From Cedecea neteri (GTDB lineage: Bacteria; Pseudomonadota; Gammaproteobacteria; Enterobacterales; Enterobacteriaceae), in the NCBI RefSeq assembly GCF_000758305.1, contig NZ_CP009458.1:62001-126000 (forward strand): a DNA stretch of 64,000 nucleotides, in the 5' to 3' direction. This document shows positions 48,691 to 55,707 of this stretch, piece by piece. The position numbers and the translations under genes are program-made. Below the pieces are notes generated by a model. The model did not search any database. It was not told the DNA's origin and was given only the letters and a program-made list of their open reading frames with translations. Position 1 is the stretch's first letter, and each line of letters begins with the position of its first letter.

Positions 48691-49001
48691 CAAAATATTG
48701 GCCTATTTTTATACATAACCGACAACAGCTAAAGATGAGCGATAGTAAACAAATATAAGATATTTTCCCCCTACCATTTTTTGGGAGGCGCATTCCATTT
48801 ATCCACCCCTTTTCCCAGCCAACCCCTCCAGCAAGGTATAATTCCCGCATGAAGCAATCAGAAAGCAAAAACCAAAAGCAGTAAGAGCAGAAATAAGAGA
48901 ACAGCAAGAGAGCAGTAAGAAGAGAAGTAAAAGTAGCGCGATTAAGGCAGGCGGCAACCCGCCCTAACCGCTAATCACAACCAACTAATACGGAGTTGAC
49001 C
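48691..49001 (+). promoter_or_regulatory. symE upstream region with purine-rich leader
   Basis: A consensus -10 TATAAT (48837-48842) with no clear -35 would start a leader of about 150 nt. The leader is strikingly purine-rich from 48856 to 48934, with repeated AGCAG/AAGAG units, then a small hairpin GGCGG/CCGCC (48950-48963) before the GGAG at 48992-48995. The E. coli symE leader is the target of SymR antisense RNA; I see no clear LexA box here. Confidence 0.5.
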
Positions 49002-49340
49002 ATGACTGAAGAGCATAATAAGCCAGAGAAGCACATCCCCACAACAACAAGGACTTATACTGTGGGCTACATTCGAGATTCGAAAAAATTCCAGCCTTCA
49101 CCCGCCATAACGTTGAATGGGTTCTGGCTTGCAGACGCCGGTTTTGATACGGGCACGAGCGTGGAGGTGCGGGTTCTGCCGGGCTGCCTGATATTGACGG
49201 CCAAAGAGCCGCTGCCGCCGGTGGAAGAGCCGGAGATCATGCAGACCCTGCGCAAGGTGTGTAAGTTTTCCGCCCGCAGGCAGAAGCAGGTCAAAGCGTT
49301 TATCGAGGACGTGATCGCCCCTAAACCGCCGGTGCGTTAA
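49002..49340 (+). CDS. symE: SymE-family type I toxin-antitoxin toxin
   Basis: 112 residues from ATG at 49002 (GGAG 6 bases upstream; a TTG two codons earlier is less likely). AbrB/MazE-like swapped-hairpin core PAITLNGFWLADAGFDTG-x-VEVRVLPGCLILT, the SymE signature, then a basic C-terminus. In E. coli SymE is SOS-induced, condenses nucleoids and is repressed by the antisense RNA SymR. An antisense RNA would be expected on the minus strand over the 5' end; its promoter cannot be called with confidence. The usual hsd restriction genes are not adjacent. Confidence 0.75.
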   Translation: MTEEHNKPEKHIPTTTRTYTVGYIRDSKKFQPSPAITLNGFWLADAGFDTGTSVEVRVLPGCLILTAKEPLPPVEEPEIMQTLRKVCKFSARRQKQVKAFIEDVIAPKPPVR

Positions 49341-49557
49341 CGGCTGAACCTGGCCCCGGTGAATTGCCGGGGTTAATGAACTAAATTTTACCGCCACGTT
49401 AATTTCACTTTAAATAACCCTGAAAATAAAAACCCTATTCCGGGTTCGGGCTTCTCTATTTAAAATATATTATTCCCTCCCGCCATAAGAATAAAAAATC
49501 TCACCGCATTGCTGGCGCGCTCAAACGCTTAAACTACTCTAATGAGTATAAAAAACG

Positions 49558-50868
49558 ATGATGGCCTGCTCTCCCCCAATGAACAGAAATATATTCCGCA
49601 AGGAAGCCATAGAGCACACCCGCAGCAAATGGCTGGGTAAAGCGTTACTGATCTCCGGGTATCCCGCCTGGGTGGTGGTTTTACTCTCCGCCGCGTTTTT
49701 AATTATTTTGATAAACCTGATGGCCTTCTCCAGCTATACCCGGCGGATTAACGTCAGCGGGGAAGTCATCACCCAGCCGCACGCCATCAATATCTTCTCT
49801 CCGCAGCAGGGGTTTATCACCCACACCTGGGTTAAAACCGGCGACAAAGTGGCAAAAGGCGACCATCTTTATCAGATAGATACCAGCCGGTCGACCCAGT
49901 CGGGCAACGTCAGCCAGAACTCTATCGCCGCCATCCAGAAACAGATCCAGCTTATTGAGGAAATTATCCTCAAGCTGCAGCAAAACAAGCAGAAAACCGA
50001 GCAAAACCTCAGGCAGCAGCTGACTCAGTACCAGACCGCGCACGAGAAGTCCCTTGCCCTGGTGGCGAACGCCGCCAAAGGCATGGAAGAGATGCGCCAG
50101 AGCATGGACAACTACGACGGCTACCAGCGCAAGGGCATGATCACCAAGGACCAGCTCAACAATCAGCGCTACCTCTATTACCAGCAGCAAACCGCCTACC
50201 AAAGCCTGAACACCCAGAGCATTCAGGAAAGCCTGCAGATCACCAACCTGCAAAGCGAGCTCTCCACGCGGGCGACGGATTTTGACAACCAAATCTCCCA
50301 GTATCAGTTCCAGCTGAGCGGGCTCAACCGGCAACTGGCGGAAGTGGACGGCGGCGGGACCGTGTTTATCGACGCCCCCAGCGACGGCAAAATCGACTCC
50401 CTGAGCGTCACCCAGGGGCAGATGGTCAACGCCGGCGACAGCCTCGCCCAGCTGGTACCCAACGGAGGCGACGGCTACGCGCTGGTGCTGTGGCTCCCCA
50501 ACAGCAGCCTGCCCTACGTCACGCCGGGGGACAGCATCAACATCCGCTACGAGGCTTTTCCTTTTGAGAAGTTCGGCCAGTTCCCCGGCAAGATCCTGTC
50601 GATTTCCAGCGTGCCCGCCTCGGCGCAGGAAATGGCGATGTACAACAATGTGCCCCGTCAGCCGTCCGGCACCACCAATCAGCCCTTTTACAAAGTGCTG
50701 GTCGCGCTCGACCTGAGCCGCCTCACCGCCAGAGACAACCCCCTGCGGCTCTCCAGCGGCATGAAGGCGGAATCCACGCTATTCCTGGAAAAACGCCCCG
50801 TCTACCAGTGGATGCTCGCCCCTTACTACGACCTTAAAAAAAGCCTAACCGGACCCGTGCATGAATGA
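49558..50868 (+). CDS. CvaA/MchE-like membrane fusion protein for microcin export
   Basis: Periplasmic adaptor of a peptide-exporting type I system, close to colicin V CvaA over its length (GMKAESTLFLEKR-x-YQWML near the C-terminus, IRYEAFPFEKFGQF, DGKIDSLSVTQGQMVNAGDSL). 436 residues from the first ATG; MNRNIFRKEA at 49579 aligns better with CvaA, but neither start has a good ribosome site. One TM helix (about 37-60), long coiled coil (about 130-275) and C-terminal barrel. Overlaps the ABC transporter by 8 bp. Needs an outer-membrane channel from elsewhere, normally TolC. Confidence 0.9.
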   Translation: MMACSPPMNRNIFRKEAIEHTRSKWLGKALLISGYPAWVVVLLSAAFLIILINLMAFSSYTRRINVSGEVITQPHAINIFSPQQGFITHTWVKTGDKVAKGDHLYQIDTSRSTQSGNVSQNSIAAIQKQIQLIEEIILKLQQNKQKTEQNLRQQLTQYQTAHEKSLALVANAAKGMEEMRQSMDNYDGYQRKGMITKDQLNNQRYLYYQQQTAYQSLNTQSIQESLQITNLQSELSTRATDFDNQISQYQFQLSGLNRQLAEVDGGGTVFIDAPSDGKIDSLSVTQGQMVNAGDSLAQLVPNGGDGYALVLWLPNSSLPYVTPGDSINIRYEAFPFEKFGQFPGKILSISSVPASAQEMAMYNNVPRQPSGTTNQPFYKVLVALDLSRLTARDNPLRLSSGMKAESTLFLEKRPVYQWMLAPYYDLKKSLTGPVHE

Positions 50869-52963
50869 ATCCGCTTTTAAAGACATGATGCATCAGCTGA
50901 ACTTTAGCCTGCGCCGCAGAGTGCCCCAGGTCCTGCAAACGGAAGCGGCAGAGTGCGGCCTGGCTTGCCTGGTGATGGTCTGCCGCTACCACGGCATGAA
51001 CATCGACCTCTTCAACCTGCGCCAGCGGTTTGGCATCTCCTCGCACGGCGCGACGCTGGCGTTGCTGATCGACATCGCCACCCAGCTGCGCCTGAAAAGC
51101 CGCCCGCTTTCGCTGGATCTGAACGAGCTGCGCGAGCTGAAAACGCCCTGCATTCTCCACTGGGACATGAGCCACTTTGTGGTGCTGGTCGCCGTCAAAC
51201 GCTCGGGCTTTGTGATCCACGATCCAGGCTTTGGCCGCCGCGTCGTGGGCCTGGCGGAAATGTCCCAGCATTTTACCGGCGTCGCGCTGGAGCTGTGGCC
51301 GGACAGCGAGTTTGCCCGCGTCACCCAGCGCAGCCGCCTCAGCTTCCGCACCCTGCTCGGCAACATCGGCGGCCTGAAAGGCTTTTTGACGAAAATCTTC
51401 TGCCTGTCTCTGGTGGTGGAGGCGATCAACCTGCTGATCCCCATCGGCACCCAGCTGGTGATGGACCACGTCATCATCGCCGAGGATCATGACTTACTGG
51501 CGCTGATCTGTATCGGGCTGCTGTTCTTTACCCTGTTTCGCACCTTCGTCAGCATGCTCCGGGCCTGGACGTCACTGGTGATGAATTCCCTGATTGAAGT
51601 GCAGTGGAAAGCGGGCATGTTCGATCACCTGCTCAAACTGCCGCTGGCCTACTTCGAGAAGCGCAAACTCGGCGATATCCAGTCCCGTTTTGGCTCCCTG
51701 GATACTATCCGCACCACGCTGACCACCAACCTGGTCAACGGCATTATCGACACCCTGATGTCGGTCGGCGTGCTGATTATGATGGTGCTTTACGGCGGCT
51801 GGCTGGTGTGGGTCGTGCTGGGCTTTACCGCCTTTTATATGGTGCTGCGCCTGGCGACCTACAACCAGTACCGCCAGGCCTCGGAAGAGAAGATCGTCAA
51901 AGGCGCGCGGGCCAATTCCCACTTTATGGAAACCCTCTACGGCATCGGCACGCTGAAAGCGCTGGGGCTGTCCACCACGCGCTCGCAGTACTGGCTCAAC
52001 CTCAACATAGATACCGCCAATGCCAACATCCGCATCACCAAGCTGGATATGCTGTTTGGGGGCATCAACACCTTTATCGGAGCCGTCGACCAGATAGTGA
52101 TTTTGTGGCTGGGCGCGCTGATGGTGATCAACGGCCAGATGACGCTCGGGATGTTCGTCGCCTTCAACGCCTATCGCGGGCAGTTCTCTGAGCGGGCGGC
52201 CAACCTGATCGATATGATCCTGCAGCTGCGTATGCTCGGCCTGCACAGCGACCGTATAGCCGACGTGGTGTTTACCGACACCGAAACCAGCCAGCCGCCG
52301 CGTAAGCTGCTGCCTAAAAATCAGCCCGCCAGCTTTGAAGCCCGCGACCTGGTCTTCCAGTACGACGGGCTGTCGCGGCCGATTTTCGCCGATCTGAATA
52401 TCACCGTCGCTGCCGGGGAAAGCGTGGCCATCGTGGGCCCTTCCGGGATCGGGAAAACAACCTTAATGAAGGTGATGGCCGGGCTGCTAGACCCCACGCG
52501 CGGACAAATCCTGATCGACGGCCTGGACATCAGCAAAGTCGGGCTGAATAACTACCGCGACAGCATCGCCTGCGTGCTGCAGGACGACAAACTTTTTGCC
52601 GGGTCGATAGCCGACAACATCGGCAGCTTCGACATCAGCAAAGATGCAGAGCGCATTATCAGCTGCGCCCGGAACTGCAACATCCATGACGAAATTATGA
52701 GCCTGCCGATGGGCTATGAAACGCTGATTGGCGAACTGGGGGGCAACCTTTCCGGGGGGCAGAAACAGCGGCTGCTGATCGCCAGGGCGCTTTATCGTCA
52801 GCCCAATCTACTGTTTCTCGACGAGGCCACCAGCCATCTGGATCTGGCCAATGAAGCCCATATCAATGCCGCTATCGCTTCGCTGAAAATAACCCGCATC
52901 TTTATTGCCCATCGGCCGTCAACAATCGCCAGCGCTAATCGGGTCATAAATTTAGGAGAGTAA
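50861..52963 (+). CDS. CvaB/MchF-like peptidase-containing ABC transporter
   Basis: Cuts the double-glycine leader of a microcin precursor and exports the peptide. 700 residues. Intact C39 peptidase domain (1-150) with Cys32 (QTEAAECGLAC), His105 (DMSHFVVL) and Asp121 (IHDPGFG), the same numbers as CvaB. ABC membrane domain (about 160-440), then ATPase with GPSGIGKTT, LSGGQKQR, Walker B LLFLDEATSHLD and H-loop IAHRPST. Terminated at 52974. The only candidate substrate nearby is the convergent small gene at 53161-53412. Confidence 0.95.
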   Translation: MNESAFKDMMHQLNFSLRRRVPQVLQTEAAECGLACLVMVCRYHGMNIDLFNLRQRFGISSHGATLALLIDIATQLRLKSRPLSLDLNELRELKTPCILHWDMSHFVVLVAVKRSGFVIHDPGFGRRVVGLAEMSQHFTGVALELWPDSEFARVTQRSRLSFRTLLGNIGGLKGFLTKIFCLSLVVEAINLLIPIGTQLVMDHVIIAEDHDLLALICIGLLFFTLFRTFVSMLRAWTSLVMNSLIEVQWKAGMFDHLLKLPLAYFEKRKLGDIQSRFGSLDTIRTTLTTNLVNGIIDTLMSVGVLIMMVLYGGWLVWVVLGFTAFYMVLRLATYNQYRQASEEKIVKGARANSHFMETLYGIGTLKALGLSTTRSQYWLNLNIDTANANIRITKLDMLFGGINTFIGAVDQIVILWLGALMVINGQMTLGMFVAFNAYRGQFSERAANLIDMILQLRMLGLHSDRIADVVFTDTETSQPPRKLLPKNQPASFEARDLVFQYDGLSRPIFADLNITVAAGESVAIVGPSGIGKTTLMKVMAGLLDPTRGQILIDGLDISKVGLNNYRDSIACVLQDDKLFAGSIADNIGSFDISKDAERIISCARNCNIHDEIMSLPMGYETLIGELGGNLSGGQKQRLLIARALYRQPNLLFLDEATSHLDLANEAHINAAIASLKITRIFIAHRPSTIASANRVINLGE

Positions 52964-52973
52964 CCAGAGGCTT

Positions 52974-53001
52974 AAATAAGAGGGGAATTCCTCTTATTTT
53001 G
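52974..53001 (+). terminator. Terminator of the exporter operon
   Basis: AAATAAGAGG/CCTCTTATTT (52974-52983, 52990-52999) with loop GGAATT and trailing T. A separate palindrome TTTTAAT-CC-ATTAAAA (53101-53116) lies downstream of the convergent peptide gene and could end its transcript. Confidence 0.85.
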
Positions 53002-53160
53002 GGGTGGGTAATAGTGATTAAACAGAAAAGGAAAATAAATAAACGCAAATAAAATATACAGCAGCACCTTTCCGGCGGCTGCCATATATTATGGGGAGTG
53101 TTTTAATCCATTAAAATGCCGTTCCGTTATTCCATTAGGAAAAGCATTGCGTCCGTGATA

Positions 53161-53412
53161 TTAACGCTTAGTGCTGCCGAACAGACCGGTGCCGCCAAGC
53201 AGCCCGCCCAGAATAGAACTCACACCGCTAACCACGCTATTCACCACGCCACCCACAAGCTGGGTCACGCCATTGAGAACGCCGCCCACAACCGGCAGAC
53301 CGCTAACAATGCCGCCCACGGTGCCCAGCGGATCGCCCGCGCCGCCGATCACGCCATCCAGTAAACCCGCACCGCTAACTGACTTAACTTCCTGAGTGGA
53401 TAATTCTTTCAT
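53161..53412 (-). CDS. Candidate class II microcin precursor, glycine-rich, double-glycine-type leader
   Basis: 83 residues from ATG at 53412, preceded by GGTGA six bases upstream; an in-frame ATG four codons earlier lacks such a site. The first 15 residues MKELSTQEVKSVSGA match the class II microcin leader pattern M[RK]-x-[LI]-[ST]-x2-E-[LIV]-x2-VSG[AG], with GA before the cut as in microcin E492. The predicted mature part is 68 residues starting GLLDGVIGG and ending LFGSTKR, with 21 Gly, many Val/Leu/Ile, no Cys, one Asp pair and basic end. Repeated GG pairs every 7-10 residues suggest a glycine-zipper membrane-active peptide. It has no serine-rich siderophore-linked tail. Its gene faces the end of the CvaB-like transporter gene. 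I do not recognise this peptide. Confidence 0.78.
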   Translation of the reverse strand: MKELSTQEVKSVSGAGLLDGVIGGAGDPLGTVGGIVSGLPVVGGVLNGVTQLVGGVVNSVVSGVSSILGGLLGGTGLFGSTKR

Positions 53413-53669
53413 GATTTTCACCATAATAAAATAAACGGAAAGAAAGGTTAAAAGCTCTCGCGGATAGTGAGGCGGTAAAACAATGCATTCCCTACCCTGA
53501 TATAATTTCTAATACAGGCCAGGCAAAAGATCAAACCACCATAAAACATTATTTTTTTATTTTTAATAGGCCTGTTTTTAACAAGCTTATAAATGTCACA
53601 TTACTTTAATGGTGATTATTTGAATAAGCATTTGTACAAAATGGAATATAGCGAAAAGGTGGGTTAACT
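53413..53669. other. Untranslated region upstream of the microcin gene, possible small RNA
   Basis: AT-rich, no long frame. On the plus strand an extended -10 TGaTATAAT (53498-53506) is followed by ACAGGCC (53514-53520), which pairs with GGCCTGT (53569-53575) directly before TTTTT (53575-53579). This could yield a roughly 66-nt transcript running away from the microcin gene. The long AT-rich loop makes it a poor standard terminator, so it is only a candidate. No clear promoter for the microcin gene was identified. Confidence 0.35.
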
Positions 53670-53759
53670 ATGTTATATATTGTATATAGGCAGGTTTATT
53701 TCATCGACTATATATTCATTCTGATTCAACAGGCTGAACGCCATTTTAATATGACTTAA
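53670..53759 (+). CDS. Possible 29-residue hydrophobic peptide
   Basis: ATG at 53670 after AAGGTGGG (spacing about 8-10), reading MLYIVYRQVYFIDYIFILI then QQAERHFNMT and stop. The hydrophobic, Tyr/Ile-rich middle could span a membrane. Known microcin immunity proteins are longer, so an immunity role is only a guess. It may be chance in AT-rich DNA. Confidence 0.3.
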   Translation: MLYIVYRQVYFIDYIFILIQQAERHFNMT

Positions 53760-53819
53760 AAAGAAACAGGCATCACCCAACCCGCTCTGACCAAAGAGCA
53801 GGCTGGAAGTCGATGTCTC

Positions 53820-54170
53820 TCAGGCCCCATAGCGGTTCCCGGTGTGCGCCAACTGCCGACGCCACACGCCCGGCGCAATGCCGAACTGGCGCTTGAAGCT
53901 GCGGTTGAAAGACTGCTGCGAGTCAAAGCCCAGGGAGATCGCCACGTTCAGGATCGGCTCTTCGGTGCGGCTCAGGCGCTCGGCGGATTTTTTCAGCTTT
54001 TGCGCACGAATGTACTCGCCCAGGTTGTAGCCGGTGTGCTGCTTGAAGATCCGCTGCAGGTGCCACTTCGAGTACCCTGCCCGCTCGGAAACGGTGTTGA
54101 TGTCGAGGCGGCTGTCGAGGTGGTTATCAATCCAGCCGAGTAAATCATGCATGAAGGCATCGGTGCTCAT
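53820..54170 (-). CDS. rarA: AraC-family regulator RarA
   Basis: MarA/SoxS/RamA-class activator made only of the DNA-binding double helix-turn-helix. The start MSTDAFMHDL has GGGAGAG upstream and gives 116 residues; a longer frame begins 16 codons earlier. Signature: INTVSERAGYSKWHLQRIFKQHTGYNLGEYIRAQKL and the second HTH around ILNVAISLGFDSQQSFNRSFKRQFG, ending PGVWR. It is divergent from oqxAB with oqxR beyond, the Klebsiella-type rarA locus; in that setting RarA raises oqxAB expression. Confidence 0.88.
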   Translation of the reverse strand: MSTDAFMHDLLGWIDNHLDSRLDINTVSERAGYSKWHLQRIFKQHTGYNLGEYIRAQKLKKSAERLSRTEEPILNVAISLGFDSQQSFNRSFKRQFGIAPGVWRRQLAHTGNRYGA

Positions 54171-54296
54171 TGTCTCTCTCCCCTGCGGGTTTGTTAAAAG
54201 CATCTTTATCAGTTGCATTTAAATCTGACCTGCTTTGACAATAATTGCAAGTTTTATTGTTACATTAAATCCTCGTTACAAATGGGCCTTTTTCGA

Positions 54297-54391
54297 ATGG
54301 CACAAATAGCACAGAAAGTGCAACAATTATTCTTGCACTTAGTTCTACGCCTTCCTACAATCGCCGCGATACTGTATTCGTAATTGATACA
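54297..54391 (+). promoter_or_regulatory. oqxAB promoter with candidate activator and repressor sites
   Basis: -35 TTGCAC (54333-54338), 17-nt spacer, -10 TACAAT (54356-54361): start near 54368. Upstream at about 54297-54317 is a loose mar-box-like GGCAC-N6-GCACAGAAA. Overlapping the start is an inverted repeat TGTAT-N9-ATACA (54373-54391), a possible operator for the Rrf2-type OqxR. The leader to oqxA is about 138 nt. Sites are seen; the factor assignments are inference. Confidence 0.5.
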
Positions 54392-54505
54392 CATTTTGTG
54401 CCGATGAGCGACACAAATGGCCTCAGGTCAGCCCGGACAAAGGAAGTGGCGCGGCACCCTCCGCTGCGTCTTGCCCGGCCGACTTCAACTATCGGAATAA
54501 GAATA

Positions 54506-55684
54506 ATGAGCCTGCAAAAACATTGGGTTAGCCTTCATCTGCGCGTGTTGGGGCCGGTACTGCTTGCCGCGCTGCTCGCCGGATGCGACTGGGGAGTCGC
54601 ACAAAACGCCGTGCCGCAGGCACCAGCCGTGAGCGTCGCCGACGTGGTGGTGAAACCCGTTAGCCAGTGGGATAGTTTTAACGGCCGCATCGAAGCGGTG
54701 GAAAGCGTTCAGCTCCGCCCCCGCGTCTCCGGCTACATCGACAAAGTGAACTACACCGACGGCCAGGAAGTGAAGAAAGGTGAAGTGCTGTTCACCATCG
54801 ACGACAGAACCTACCGCGCCGCGCTGGAACAGGCGCAGGCGGCGTTGATGAGAGCCAAAACCCAGGCCAGCCTCGCCCGCAGCGAAGCCAGCCGCACCGA
54901 CAAGCTGATCGGCACCAACGTGATTTCCCGCGAAGAGTGGGAACAGCGCCGCTCCGCCGCCACCCAGGCTGACGCCGATATTCGTGCGGCCCAGGCGGCG
55001 GTTGACGCGGCGCAGCTAAACCTCGACTTCACCAAAGTCACTGCCCCGATCGACGGCCGCGCCAGCCGCGCGCTGATCACCAGCGGCAACCTGGTCACGG
55101 CGGGCGACAGCGCCAGCGTGCTCACCACTGTGGTGTCTCAGAAGACGGTTTACGCCTACTTTGACGTGGATGAATCCACCTATCTGCACTACCAAAACCT
55201 TGCCCGCAGCGGCCAGGGGGCGTCCAGCGACCATAAAGCCCTGCCGGTAGAAATTGGTCTGTCCGGCGAGGAAGGTTACCCGCATCAGGGTACCGTGGAT
55301 TTCCTCGACAACCAGCTCACCGCCAGCACCGGCACCATCCGCATGCGCGCCCTGCTGGATAACGCTCAGCGTCAGTTCACGCCGGGGCTGTTCGCCCGCG
55401 TTCGTCTGCCGGGCAGCGCGGAGTTCCAGGCGCTGCTGATCAACGACAAAGCGGTGCTGACCGACCAGGACAGAAAATACGTCTACATCGTGGATAAAGA
55501 CGGCAAGGCCCAGCGCCGCGACATCACGCCAGGGCGCCTCGCCGCCGGGCTGCGCATCGTGCAGCAGGGGCTGAACCCTGGCGATAAAGTCATCGTCGAC
55601 GGGCTACAGAAAGTGTTTATGCCGGGCATGCCGGTGAACGCGAAACCTGTCGCCATGGCCGCCACCAGCGCTGCCGTTAACTGA
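54506..55684 (+). CDS. oqxA: RND efflux periplasmic adaptor OqxA
   Basis: Lipid-anchored adaptor of the OqxAB-TolC multidrug pump (quinolones, olaquindox, chloramphenicol and others). The start MSLQKHWVSLHL gives 392 residues, the usual OqxA length; an upstream arginine-rich extension is rejected. Lipobox LLAGC; lipoyl halves (RPRVSGYIDKVNYTDGQEVKKGE; FTKVTAPIDGRASRA), helical hairpin (about 100-165) and barrel (TRHTF-free ending VFMPGMPVNAK). Very close to Klebsiella OqxA. Confidence 0.93.
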   Translation: MSLQKHWVSLHLRVLGPVLLAALLAGCDWGVAQNAVPQAPAVSVADVVVKPVSQWDSFNGRIEAVESVQLRPRVSGYIDKVNYTDGQEVKKGEVLFTIDDRTYRAALEQAQAALMRAKTQASLARSEASRTDKLIGTNVISREEWEQRRSAATQADADIRAAQAAVDAAQLNLDFTKVTAPIDGRASRALITSGNLVTAGDSASVLTTVVSQKTVYAYFDVDESTYLHYQNLARSGQGASSDHKALPVEIGLSGEEGYPHQGTVDFLDNQLTASTGTIRMRALLDNAQRQFTPGLFARVRLPGSAEFQALLINDKAVLTDQDRKYVYIVDKDGKAQRRDITPGRLAAGLRIVQQGLNPGDKVIVDGLQKVFMPGMPVNAKPVAMAATSAAVN

Positions 55685-55707
55685 TCCCTTACCAGAGAAT
55701 CCGACGC

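Noticed and set aside
53116..53364. 82-codon plus-strand frame opposite the microcin candidate
   Set aside because: It is His/Ala/Asn-rich with a skewed composition that mirrors the Gly/Val codons of the gene on the other strand, and it lacks a good ribosome site. The minus-strand peptide has both a site and a recognisable leader.
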